DNA of 64,000 bases from Bilabrum cf. latius (lineage: Eukaryota > Bigyra: Bicosoecida > Bigyra > Bicosoecida), in NCBI GenBank assembly GCA_965178125.1, contig OZ237736.1:930001-994000 (forward strand). Direction: 5' to 3'. Each line of letters begins with the position of its first letter. Position 1 is the stretch's first letter. The translations under genes were made by a program, and so were the position numbers. This document shows positions 23,713 to 34,006 of the stretch, in pieces. The notes under the pieces were generated by a model, which saw only the letters and a program-made list of their open reading frames with translations, was not told the origin of the DNA and did not search any database.

Positions 23713-26700
23713 TCAGGCCAGCACGATCGAAAACCGATACTTATAGGTCGTCTCATGCTTTCCAGGCACCGTTCGGTCAAGTGAACCGATCCACTGCGGG
23801 TAATTCGTACTCCAGATGTTGTTCCACAAGTTGTACCCCGCCCCTTCCGCCGCGATCCGAGCTCCATCATCTGCCTACAGAGGCAGCGGAAACATTGTCA
23901 TATTGCCCGCCACGGCCACATTCGCATCCAGCGAAGCCACGCCGATCCTTGGAGCTCCTTTGCTGCTTGGAGGAAGCGGTGCCATGAGGCGCGTGCCGCC
24001 CGAGCGGAGAGCATCCCGGGTAGTCACTGCGTACTCGAGCGCCGGATCGCTGTAGCCTGCGCCCCAACCCCCATCAGACCGCTTGAACGGCCCAGACGAC
24101 CGAGTGCTGTTGCTCGACTCCGTGCCGGGGGACGGCCATACGCCCTTGGTGGCTGCAATCCCGCTCTGCGTGACGTGGTACTCGTTGTTCCCCGCGATGA
24201 CGACGTCGGCCGGCTCCATCCACTCCCCGATGGTGTGGTACCTCCACCTAGACACGGTCGAGCTGTTCGGGGACGGGCCTAGGTCCGGGTTGAACCTGAC
24301 GAACATGGCTTCGGGCAGCCTACTAATCGTCTTGTTGATCGTTGTGACATCTAGGGGCATCTCCACGGCGGAGGCTGCCGCGCTGCTTGCAGCTCCCCAC
24401 CTCGCGACAGGATCGTTCTTCTCAGCGCTGGATGCAGTGAGGCCAGAGAGGCGCCCCGCTGCACCTCGCGGGCGAACTGAAGCCGCGTCTAGCGCGGCAC
24501 CATCTTTGAGCACGACGCTGTCGGCGTGGTGGTGCGGCGAAGGCGACGCATCCGCGGGCTGCCAGAGAGCAATCTCTGACACCTCGGGCGCACCGTTGTT
24601 GGCGTGTGGGTCTGCCTGCCCGGGCCCTGGCTGGAACCTTACCCGAAGAACCACAGCGGGTGATGCGTGTGACGAATCGTCTGGCAGGCGAATCCAAGCC
24701 GACTCAAGCTCAGTTCCGTACCTCTCATGCGATGCCGTCTCGTTGGGCTTGCCGAAGTCCTTGTACATGTAGCTCGGGGGAGGGTCCGGCTTGCGCGAGT
24801 CGTATTCGCTCAAGAATGCCACGAAGTCTGCCTCAGAGTAGGTACGATAGTCAAGGTAGGCGAGCGGGCGTGAGGCCGAGGCCCAGGACTGCCCCGTGGC
24901 GCTGTCGTCGAACGTGGTGATGTGCCCAGTCTTGCTGTCCCACTTGACGGTGACTCGAGCAGCGGCCAGCTAAATGCCACCGACGTTACTGGTACGGGCC
25001 AGCTTCAGCCACCTGCGACCCAAATGATCCTGCACGGTGGCAGCTCCATCGATGCCGCGTACATCACGCCCAGCACCACCGCGACCTTCTGCTTCGCCAG
25101 GGGCAGCCATGGGGTCACCGCGTGTCGCAAGGTGCTCCATGCTCTGCAGTGATACGGCTGCCGGCTCCAGCTTCTTCCATTCGCTCGTGATGTTGCTCAG
25201 CAGATCGAGAGCCACCTGGTCCTTGTCGGCAGCAGGCACCCACGCCTGACGCAGAGCATCCATGGGGTAGTACAGATCAAAGTTCCTCTGCTCCTGCCAG
25301 GACTCAATCATCGTGATCCAGTTGGGCAGCCCTTGGTCAATGCAGGCGAACACCTGATCGTTGGTCCAGTTCTGATAGTCCTTAAGCCAGGTCTTCACGT
25401 CCTTGCCATCGGTATGCTCGATCAGCTTGATGAACAACCGAGTAAAATTGCCGACCGCGGGGCCGAGCGCATCCGTGACGTCGTGCAAGGAGGGGTCAGA
25501 GGCACCGGCGCTTCTCATCGAGTCGGCTTTGTCCGCCACGGCCGCTGCGTACTATCTCATGACCACTCGACCCATCGCCTGCTTCAGAGGGTCGCTGGCG
25601 ACGCCGTGAGACCACGTCTCGTCAATCTCCTGTTCCAGCACGGGCAGCTTGTCGCGGACGCCATCCAACAGTGCGACAAAGTCGTCAAATTCGGCAGTGA
25701 CCACCTCAGTGCCTGGGAATGTCTTCTGTATGTCAGCGTACGTGGAGAGTACTTCGGCCACGCTCTCAGCGGGCCCTTGGTTGTCCCCTCTCCAATAAAA
25801 GACCAGGGCAGTATCCAGCCCCGGGACCACGACCGCGTCCGAGGTACCATATCCACCGTACCCATGGGAGTGCCACAGCGCCAGAATGTCCTCTTTGCTG
25901 GCGGGGTCCCGCCACACGAAGGCACGAGGCACGGCAGGGGCGGAGGACCCATCGTTGGCACCGACAGAGAAGGCCTTCACGCCCCTGTTTGCCAGCAGCG
26001 GGATGATGGCAGCGCGTGGAATACCGGGGACGTCTCTCTGAGACAAAGTGGCTTTCGGCGGGAGGCTGAATTGCTTGTCGATGTCGTGCGTCCAGTCGGT
26101 GCCGGTGGCCAGGAGCACGGGGTCCGCGATTCCGAGCTCGCTGTTGAACGGGTGAGCGTGCCACGTGAGATATCCTTTTGCGATGCTGTCTTTGAATTGA
26201 AGCAGCTCTGTCGCGCTTGGGCATGCAATTCCCATGCCTGCCGGGCAATCTAGGTACAAGCTGACCAACCAGCTCTGTGTCATAAAGTTCATCCGGGGCT
26301 CTGCCTTTCCCCGCTGCCGCAGCTCTTCTCCAATTGTCCAGGCCCTTGGGAAATGCTATGTGAACCAAAGATTGATGATGTTCACGGTAGAGTTTAAAAA
26401 GCCAGCATCGAAGTGCGATGCTTGCACGACCATAACCTTCTTCAACGGAGTTGCCTTGTACGACGGATACGTGCATCCTGCTGTGCTGTTTTCGCGGGAT
26501 GGATCAAAACAGCAACGCTTAGACTGACATTCTGCTTCCGATGGGTATAAGCTGGTGTACGTTGACGGTCCACACCAAACTCTGCTGCTCGCATCAGGCA
26601 CAAGATCGCAGGTTGCCTGCGCACGTGCATCCACAGGATCAGCCGCACATGCGGCGAGACACAGTAGAAATGAACACTTCAGTCGAGAGATCTGCTTCAT
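23713..26700 (-). CDS. Secreted trefoil-domain plus DUF5054/GH38-like glycosidase-family protein
   Basis: 995 residues, ATG at 26700 to TGA at 23713-23715, no intron; TAGs 26356-26358, 25552-25554, 24970-24972 and 23875-23877 read as Gln. The ATG at 26700 is chosen over 26829 because it starts a typical signal peptide (MKQISRLKCSFLLCLAACAA). Next comes a P-type trefoil domain (CDLVPD, VWCGP, ECQSKRCCFDP; about residues 34-75). The body has HFDAGF, then KGYLTWHAHPFNSELGIADP, HSHGYGGYGTSDAVVV, and a C-terminal beta region ending LWNNIWSTNYPQW. The HFDxGF and WHAHP patterns resemble GH38-type alpha-mannosidases and DUF5054 proteins; the assignment is from memory of those patterns. Likely exported or lumenal; trefoil domains also precede some GH31 glucosidases. 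Divergent from the next gene with 182 bp between starts. Confidence 0.7.
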
Positions 26701-26882
26701 CAGAAGCACTAACTTGCTGAATGGAAGTGAAATTGATTCTGTGCAACCGATCATTTTGTTGCGTGTGCTTAAGCATCCCACTGATCCGGATGCCAATTCA
26801 ACGCAGAATTGCCTGTCTTGTGCGCTCATATGTACGTAAACATCCCGATTAGCTGAAGCTTAGAGTAGTATATAGACTCGCG

Positions 26883-29732
26883 ATGAGAGGAATTAGGGCT
26901 AGAGGAGCAGTACTGTGCCGATCCGTGCTCCGGTGCAGACAGTTCATCGTTGAAAGGAGAAGGACTACCCGGCTTGGCCAAGTTACCCTCTCGCAGCATT
27001 GGAATATAATGGATAGTTATCAAAATAGGTTGCTTTGCACGGAAAAAAGGCCGGATGCGTCTGCAAAGAGGTTCCCCGACGCGATCCCTGATACCATGTA
27101 CAACACCGGTAACCACTACGACCTTGATCCTGAGCACAGCGCTATCATTGATTCGCAAACGAGGGCACGCATCGACCAAGCCACAGCGACCTCCACGACG
27201 TTCGCTTCAACTGCGTAGTCGGTGGCAACACAGGCGATCACGAATACAGTGCAGACAGCCCAAGGCGTGGCATCAGCGTATCCCGAAATCGAGACAATTC
27301 TAATGAAAGCGCTTAAGACGGAGCAGCCAATGACGGTGCGAGTCTCCCTGATTTTCGCCTTGGCCGTGCTCTTGCTCATCTCCTTCGCGTTCGGCAGAGA
27401 GATGACGCAATTTTTTAAGGCGCAGGTGAGCGAGACTACGAGCGAAGTTGCAAGCAGTGTGCTGGGAGACGAAGCCACGCAGCGGTCTACTTCGGAGTTT
27501 AGCAAAGCCGTGATCGCCCAGGTCCTTGAGGACGAGGCCACGAGAAAGAGGCTCATGGCCTTCTTGGAGCAGACGCTCACCTCGGACGACACGGCCAAGA
27601 TACTCTAGGGCGTCGTGGCGGGAGTCTTGCAGAGCGAGGCCACCAGGAAGGAGCTGTACGACCTGATCATGGATCCGTACACGCAGAAGGTGCTGTTGGA
27701 CCTCGTGCTCTGGCTGTTCCAGCAGGAGTCTACCACTCGTGACCTCTCCAAGCTGGTTGTGTCCTTGCTCGCAGACGAGTGGTTCAAGGAACAGGGGCAC
27801 GAGATGCTGGTGCAGCTGCTCATGGGCGTGGTCCAGGACCCCCGCGTGATGCAGGCCACTCTCAAGTCCCTCAAAGACATGGTCCAGGACCAGTCTCTGC
27901 AGCAGTCCACGGGGAGTGCCCTCTGGTCTGCTGTGGCCACCCCTTTCCTGCCCTCCACCTGGCTCCGTGGCAAGGCCAGAGAGGCTTCCGACCAAGGGCG
28001 GGCGGTGGAGAACCCTCGAGAGGGAGAAGGTGGGGAAGCCAAGGGAGCAGTCAGCGATGCAACCAGGGCTAGACCTGGTACGAGAGGGCTGCGTCAGGCG
28101 ACGAAGCCCGAATCCGCTGCCACCCAAGATGGCACACAGCAGAAGCCGTCGGGATAGGAATCGAAGAGAAGCTCACCGCTAGATGCACCTGTATAGCCAG
28201 TTGATTGGAAGAAAGAGACAGGAACTGGGTCATCAGTTGTAGCGGAAGGTGCGCACTCTCATGGCCAACCGGGCGCTCAGTCAAGCCCTCCGGCAAGTCG
28301 TGCTCGCGCAGACAAGAGAGATCGTGCGGCCGGCGAACTTGCCGCGAGTAAAGATCATGCAGAAGGCAGTACGGCCCGGACTACTACTGGCACGATCGAC
28401 GACAAGCCGAAGCCCGCCCAAGCCGATGCACAGCCAAGTGCTAGTGCAGGCACTGCGGGGCCTGTAGTGGTCAAGTCTGCTCAGGTTCCCCCCGCCAGGC
28501 AATCAATCAATCGAAAAGCGGAATAGATGAAGGTATCAGTTAAAGGTGCGCCAGGTGTGCCGAAAGTCGAACGGGGCGAGAGCAGGAGCTCCGTGCGTCA
28601 GCCACCGGTAGATCATGTCAGCGTTGGTAAGACCGCCGCTGAAGGTGCTCCTGATAGCGAGCCTTCTGCTGCTTCACAGGGTCCCCAGGCAGACTCAGCC
28701 GCAGAAACGGGCTCTACTTCAGCGAGCCACCCTATTGAGAGTTTGACCGAGGAGCCCTCTGCCGACACCGAGCACACTATGCCGGAGGTGTAGTCCCGTG
28801 ACGAGATAGAGGTAGCTGTGTTCGGTGATGAGCCAGCCGAAGCGGATGAATCGACCGATGCAAGCGAGCCAGAGATTACCGGTGGGAACAGCTAGCCTGA
28901 CTCGAGAGACTTGGAGTCCCCTCCTAGTGCCAACTCTCCTGGTGACCACTCATCATCAATTGCACGCCTGTCGGAAGGCTCTGAACAGGCAGCATTGGGG
29001 ATGCGAAACAGTATCAAGACACCTAGCAAGCAAACCTTGTCCGATTCTGGTAGTGCGGTACCATCTCAGAACTAGCGCAGGGCAGGCAGACCTGAAAGGT
29101 ATAGCAATGGGGGTGATGATGGCGCTGCCACTCGTACCACGAGTGACGGCTCCATGGCAGATGCAGATCCTGCAGCAACCGAACTGAACAGCGTGTCAGA
29201 GCCGCGGGTTTCTCTCTCCGGCGACAGGAGGTACGGATCTGTGCACGAGACCAGGACATATCCAACTCAGCACGGTGGGCCTGGTCGACTTCGGCCTGCC
29301 TTTGGGTTGCAAGAGGAGTTTCAACGAGGTATCGGAACGATTGGGTCCATGGTAGACAGCATTCAGGACGAGAAAATCAAGCGAGGCATTGGCAGGATCG
29401 GCTCTGTGGTTGGCAAGATCTAGGATGCTGCCAAAGACACTGTGGCAAGTGTTAGACAGCAGTCGCGTGCCCCATCTGCGGGCTCCAAGGCCGCGCCGGA
29501 GCACGGCAGCGGTGCCAAGTGGGAGCCTGACCTTCCCACCGAGTTCCTCGATGTGAGTCCGAATAAAGGAACCGGTGCTGAGGGAAAGGGTGTTGGCAGG
29601 CAGCCAGTGCCGCGTCAGACAGCAGCAGGCAGCAAGCGCCTCAGAGGTGCCACGATAGCTCAGGGAGCACGAAGCATCCCCAGTGTTGCTTCAGGCCAGG
29701 CAGAGCAGGCCGCCGGCTGGTAGAGACAATGA
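26883..29732 (+). CDS. Single-pass membrane protein with ET-type helical repeats, unknown function
   Basis: 949 residues from ATG 26883 to TGA 29730-29732, one frame, no intron. TAGs include 27216-27218, 27606-27608, 28155-28157, 28794-28796 and 29421-29423. Seen: a basic N-terminus (MRGIRARGAVLCRSVLRCRQ) that could be a mitochondrial presequence; a single membrane segment (VSLIFALAVLLLISFAF) near residue 160; then about six divergent helical repeats of 30-40 residues built on [LI]..VL.[DS]E[AS]T.(K/R) (DEATQRSTSEF, DEATRKRLMAF, SEATRKELYDL, QESTTRDLSKL). The last 550 residues are Ser/Ala/Pro/Gly-rich. Near the C-terminus an internal repeat, IGTIGSMVDSI then IGRIGSVVGKI, may pack on a membrane. 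No family recognised; composition and continuity support a real gene. Confidence 0.7.
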
Positions 29733-29825
29733 GGTTTTGAGTGTCTGTCCAAGCGCAGACGTGAACAGTGTACAGCAACATGCAATTGACTGAATTACGC
29801 AAAACACTCCACCCTTATGGTGAGC

Positions 29826-30415
29826 TACCCTTATGGTGAGCGGCCTCTCCAGCGGCACTCTAGTCTAGCTTCAGTGCCCCGCGCCCACCACACTGTTCCT
29901 CCCGTGACAAGTCACAGCATGACAATCGGCCCTTTTCCCCCGACCACGAACCTGTCCTGCCCCAGCAAGCGGACTGGGGGCACGGCAAACGGGTCGTTGC
30001 CTCCTCCATCGCCATTCTCGGGCCGCTTGCGACACGCGGCTGCGGCAGACCCTGCCTCCGAGCCCATGCGTGCAGAATGATCCACAAAACCTGGATACCC
30101 TCTTGCGCCGCTAACGCTCCTCGCCGACTGCTTGAGTCCTGCATCCGCCCCAGACACTACAACCTTAGCACTGTTGCCCCGATTCGCAGTTTCGGCACGC
30201 GTGCGCCTGTCAGCCACAGAGTCGCTGGCCTCCATCTCGTGGCGGGTGCGCTTACGGCGCCGCTTCTTCTTCGGCTTCGTGGCGGCGAGTAGCTTCTCCA
30301 CCATGGTTTGCTACTTGGCTCCACTTGCAGCTCTGGGCGGGTCTACGATCACGCTCTGCCCAACGGTCCCAGTTCGGTTGTGCTTGGTTAGACCCGCGAT
30401 GCCCAGCTTGAAGAG
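29826..30415. repeat. Duplicated block X, copy 1 (590 bp)
   Basis: Matches 33925-34514 with no length difference and only scattered substitutions (for example GTGAGCGG/GCGAGCGG, GACAAG/GACGAG, AGACCCGC/AGACTCGC). It covers the 3' end of gene A: about the last 165 codons plus roughly 85 bp downstream. Similarity stops abruptly at both edges. Confidence 0.95.
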
Positions 30416-31224
30416 CTGGGATAACCCGTCAGGCACTCCAATTTCGCGAGCTTGTTCGGCAGCCCGCTGGTGACTCAACACTGCGATGAGGTCCGCAGGG
30501 TACATCGTCACTTCATCCCCCTGTTCATCTTCATCTTCGTCTTCATCGCTACCGCTGGGCATGCCTTGCAGAAGGGTGTCACCACCGCCAGCGGTACGGC
30601 CCTTTGCCAAGGCATGGTCCAGCTGGGTCTTCCCGCTGCCCGTGTCAGCCCCCCTGGCAGCGGGGCGGGTGGACGCCGAGCCTACATCCTTGCCTCTTCC
30701 TGCGGCCGCCGGGCGCGGAACTCCTACATCTGCCGCTGCCACACTTGACGATGCAGAGGTCTGCTTTCCGGTCGCAGCAGGCCAATACGATATCGAACTA
30801 GGTATTGCTACCTCGAGACGGTCCGTCCACCTGTTTTTTCTGCCTCTGGGAACCGGCTTACCGTCGCCGCCAGCGCCCATCGGTTGGCGTGTAGCGGCAG
30901 TGCCTATATTTTGCCGGACACTCGCCGCTGTCTCGTCGTCGGACCCATCGGTCGAGATCCACTGCGGTGTGTGGGATGATATGGCAGAGGGGATAAGCTG
31001 AGGTGTCGACCGATTGCCAATTGTGCTCCATACTTCCCCACAAGATGGTTCTCACGTCTTCCGGGCCCGACTCTGAATCTGTTTCCCAAAACTCTGGATC
31101 GGACGACTCGTATCCATTCTGCAGGTTCTAATTGAGTCCCGAAATATATACAGATTCACTCAGGCTTCCTACGGCAGCTTGGAAGAGCTACGCCACCCCA
31201 AAACCTCACCTATGCACGTGCCAT
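29912..31224 (-). CDS. Gene A: hypothetical basic protein sharing its C-terminal module with gene B
   Basis: Proposed exons 31224-31210 (MARAQ), 31118-31056 and 30961-29912; introns 91 nt (GTGAGG...TGCAG) and 94 nt (GTGAGA...CGCAG), both phase 0; 375 residues ending TGA at 29912-29914. The second acceptor could instead be CTCAG at 30998, also in frame. Seen: acidic N-terminus (NGYESSDPEFWETDSESGPED), an acidic run (SGSDEDEDEDEQGDE), then the module LFKLGIAGLTKHNRTGTVGQ, SVIVDPPRAA, and a strongly basic nuclear-localisation-like patch (KPKKKRRRKRTRHEM), ending GQDRFVVGGKG. A TAG-derived Gln lies in GAK[Q]QTMVEKLL. No family recognised; the basic patch suggests a nuclear protein. The last 165 codons are nearly identical to gene B. 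Confidence 0.6.
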
Positions 31225-31322
31225 ATCGCCGTCGTTTGCTACCCGCCAATCGATACGCAAAAGCTATCCTGCTTGTCAGCAGGAAAGCAATGTGGATGGG
31301 ATAGTCTGTCTGTATGTCTGAA
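31181..31322. repeat. Duplicated block Y, copy 1 (142 bp)
   Basis: About 93-95% identical to 33709-33849 with one single-base indel (TTGCT versus TGGT). On the minus strand it contains the proposed first exon of gene A (ATG GCA CGT GCA TAG) and its GTGAGG donor. Confidence 0.9.
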
Positions 31323-31392
31323 TGTCTGAATGTCTGAATGTCTGAATGTCTGAATGTCTGAATGTCTGAATGTCTGAATGTCTGAATGTTTG
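31313..31392. repeat. Octanucleotide microsatellite (AATGTCTG)n
   Basis: Eight perfect tandem copies of AATGTCTG at 31321-31384, flanked by one imperfect copy on each side (TATGTCTG and AATGTTTG). It abuts block Y and lies just upstream of gene A on the minus strand; copy 2 of block Y has only a single unit here, so the array expanded after or during duplication. Confidence 0.95.
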
Positions 31393-31442
31393 TAACAAAT
31401 GTGTACGCAACTTGTTGAACTGAGCACAACAATGTATCCGGG

Positions 31443-31466
31443 ATTTCTGTATTTCTGTATTTCTGT
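31443..31466. repeat. Short octanucleotide array (ATTTCTGT)3
   Basis: Three perfect copies of ATTTCTGT followed by ATTTCAC. A second, unrelated 8-base unit within 60 bases of the AATGTCTG array, in the divergent promoter region between gene A and the orphan gene at 31958. Confidence 0.85.
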
Positions 31467-31610
31467 ATTTCACAAAGTATTATTCTTGTATTCTGGTACA
31501 AGGCCTGAGCTTTTTTCATACTGGACTCAACGCAAGTGAGTTTCAAGGCACAGCCTTAAACATTCAAACACCTTTCCGTTTTGTTCGGCTGGGTGTGTGT
31601 CTGCTTCGTA

Positions 31611-31665
31611 CGCTGCCGGGGGAACTCGTCCACTCTACGTGTTCGAGTCCCTCTCTGGCAGTGCG
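31611..31665. other. Imperfect hairpin in the intergenic region
   Basis: CGCTGCC pairs with GGCAGTG, and further in GGGAACTCG pairs with CGAGTCCC (one bulged A). The inner arm contains TTCGAGTCC, which looks like a tRNA B-box, but the whole element is about 55 bases and has no proper T-stem, so I do not call a tRNA. Possibly a structured transcript or chance. Confidence 0.3.
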
Positions 31666-31694
31666 CCTCCCTTCGGTCTAAAACGCAAGAACAC

Positions 31695-31724
31695 GGTTTA
31701 CTGTGGAATGTCTGTACCGTACAA
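31695..31724. repeat. Short duplicated block Z, copy 1
   Basis: Thirty bases (GGTTTACTGTGGAATGTCTG...) matching 33873-33902 with four substitutions. In copy 2, Z lies 23 bp from block Y; here it is about 370 bp away, separated by the octanucleotide arrays. Could be a conserved promoter element of gene A or simply part of the same duplication. Confidence 0.7.
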
Positions 31725-31957
31725 TTAGAATGGGCAGAAATGCTGCAGATTCTGCATTTCAGAAGTGTTCCCGCGTTCTCTTTCTTCGCAGAGCCATCCT
31801 CAAAGCACAGACGCTTTTCATCTCATTTGACGCTGTCTCTTAATACCAATATAAAGCATCGACACGCTCCCTGTTTCGTTGCCCTGGCATGTCAAATCTA
31901 GCACCTGCTGCTTCGCATTGTCAAAGGAAACGGTGCGCCAGCCTCCGATCGAAGATC

Positions 31958-33499
31958 ATGTAGACTCGAAGCGTAGCGGGGCAGGTTCATCATGCCATCT
32001 AGGATATCACCTCTCGCGTGAATGAACTGCAAGCCGGACAAGAGGCAATTGACCTATCGATCGGCCACAAGCACCAAAGGCCCCCAGCTTGGTTTACAAG
32101 CAGCGCAGCAAGCACGGCGAAGCTCCCAACTCATCCAAGACGGGATGTCTAGCATGGAGATTTCGATACGAAGTCTGCCATGCTGACCTCTTGCATCAAC
32201 AAGGTAAACAGGCGCCTCTTTGCCGCCGAGAAGGGCATCCGGGCTCTGGTGCCGAGGATCGAACGCCTGTAGACATCTCAAGGCCTCCTGCTGCAAGGGA
32301 GTGGTCCCAAAGAGTCCACCACTGGCAGAGGCCGGGCTGCCACAGGTCGGCGACCGTAGGTCAGGGAGCAACCCGAAAGAGGCAGAGTCGCGGCAGCGCG
32401 TGTGCCGAGGGAAAATTATGAGATCAAACTTTCCATCTTGTAGAGATCTCTCCGTGCCACGTGGATGAAGGTTAGGTCGATCGAGGCCGAGCTCCACGCA
32501 CTGTCGTAGCAACTTGGCGCGCTTGAAGCGCAGGAGGCAATTGCTGTCGGGTTTGGCCTTTCAATGGTGCGCGCTACCTTTGGGAGAGCGCCGTCGTCCA
32601 CATACGGAGATGGGGCTCTGCGTTCACCTTCTCTGGAGGTCCGGGACCAGACCGCTGGGTCCCGTCCATCAGCAGGGCAATCCCCCTCTCGTTGCTCCCC
32701 CCCACCGACTCAAGATGCCTTGGCAGCGACAACTTTTGCCCATAAACACGCCAGAAAGTAGTCAAGGACCGGGGCGTCGAAGCAGAAATCGGTTCGGAAC
32801 AACAAGCTTGTCGCCAGCAGTCGAGCTGCGGCAGCCGGGCAGCAGGGTGGTGAGGCAAAGACACCTCGAGCTAGTCGTGGCGTTGAGACGATAGGGTCTG
32901 TGCGCAAGAGCGCCTCATCAAAGACTGGGGTGTCAGTACGCTAGGACACCGCAGCGGCGGGTGCTGAGTCACTGGGCCGAAAGCAGAATGGATCCACAGA
33001 TATCAGGCTTAGTGAGTCGCTTGTCGTCCCATGTCTCGCACATAGCCAGCTTCTACCCGCGCGCTGCAACCCACCCGCCTGTGCATCCTATCCACCTGCT
33101 CCTTTCCCTTACGTCGAAGTGTACCCTGGAGCTCTGCAAGATTCTCCAGTTCCAGTGATGCTAAACGGCAACAGCCTGCTCTTCTTCCGACCCAGGGACG
33201 GCGCGGACGCCCCAGCCGATGTAAAAACTAGGCACGGAGGCACGTTCAACAAGACTGGGAAGCTTGCAGTCAAGGACACAACTGCACACATACCCTTCAG
33301 AGAACTATATCTGGGGTAGAAGGGTGGGAGACGCTGCTTTGCTCTGTATGATCCAGTGCGCCATGCCGACTTACCGCCGGGCTGCCCGCAGTTCGAGGTG
33401 ACAATTGACGGTATTGCCCATTTAGCGATTTCCTGTAATCGATGTGGGGTCACCAAGGGCAAGGGTGATGGCAAGGGTGCTCGTAGCACTGCGACGTGA
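31958..33499 (+). CDS. Orphan coiled-coil protein, 513 residues
   Basis: ATG 31958 to TGA 33497-33499 in one frame; the second codon is TAG (ATG TAG ACT), and TAGs recur throughout (for example in HHAI[Q]DITSRV, IERL[Q]TSQ, 33317-33319). Seen: a helical N-terminal half (VHHAIQDITSRVNELQAGQE, KVRSIEAELHALSQQLGALE), a basic/Ser-rich middle, and a C-terminal region that looks folded (YPGALQDSPVPVMLNGNSLL, FRELYLGQKGGRRCFALYDP, CPQFEVTIDG) ending CNRCG. I recognise no family. Support comes from continuity over 1.5 kb once TAG is Gln and from protein-like composition. Divergent from gene A across 733 bp. Confidence 0.62.
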
Positions 33500-33752
33500 C
33501 CCTGGGTGCTTGGTAAAATAGCTTCCTGATACATACTTGTACGTGGCAAGATCCACAGCGTGCGATACAATAGCACCAGACACTGCCAACTGTGCGTTTA
33601 AGAAGCATGCTGTTGAAGCCTAGAAACGATGACAGGCCGGACGCAGAGGCTGTTGCGCCTGGTTGCGACCACTGGCAGCGAAGATGAGTTCTAGAAACAG
33701 ATTTGCAAGGAAGAGCTACGCTACCCCAAAACCTCACCTATGCACGTGCCAT
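33450..33752 (-). CDS. Possible short frame starting in block Y copy 2
   Basis: Because block Y copy 2 repeats the ATG GCA CGT GCA TAG start of gene A, a frame opens at 33752 and runs unspliced for 100 codons to TGA at 33450-33452, rich in Cys and Ser. It overlaps the 3' end of the orphan gene (31958-33499) antisense by 50 bases. Most likely a remnant created by the duplication, but expression is possible. Confidence 0.2.
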
Positions 33753-34006
33753 ATCGCCGTCGTTGGTACCCGCCGATCGATACGCAAAAGCTATCCTGTT
33801 TCTCAGCAGGAAAGCAATGTGGATGGGATAGTCTGTCTGCATGTCTGAACGCCTGTGAAAAAGCAAAAATATGGTTTACCGTGGAATATCTGCACCGTAC
33901 AACTCGTTTTGACCCGCTTCTCTCTACCCTCATGGCGAGCGGCCTCTCCAGCGGCACTCTAGTCTAGCTTCAGTGCCCCGCGCCCACCACACTGTTCCTC
34001 CCGTGA
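33629..34006 (+). CDS. Possible 125-residue frame across blocks Y and Z
   Basis: ATG 33629 to TGA 34004-34006, with TAGs 33692-33694 and 33965-33967 in frame; reads MTGRTQRLLRLVATTGSEDE... through block Y copy 2 and ends 4 bp before the converging end of gene B. The equivalent frame is destroyed in block Y copy 1 by the single-base indel. No family recognised. Either a young gene or chance. Confidence 0.22.
33709..33849. repeat. Duplicated block Y, copy 2 (141 bp)
   Basis: Second copy of the 5' end of gene A (see 31181-31322), lying downstream of gene B rather than at the start of an evident full-length gene. Confidence 0.9.
33873..33902. repeat. Short duplicated block Z, copy 2
   Basis: GGTTTACCGTGGAATATCTG..., four differences from 31695-31724. 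It sits between block Y copy 2 and block X copy 2. Confidence 0.7.

Noticed and set aside
31169-31546. Protein encoded by the octanucleotide array (repeated DIQTFRHS units)
   Set aside because: The frame is simply the minus-strand translation of the (AATGTCTG)n microsatellite; no conserved sequence flanks it.
31611-31665. tRNA gene
   Set aside because: Although TTCGAGTCC looks like a T-loop, the five bases before it (ACGTG) cannot pair with CCCTC, and no acceptor partner exists at tRNA distance.
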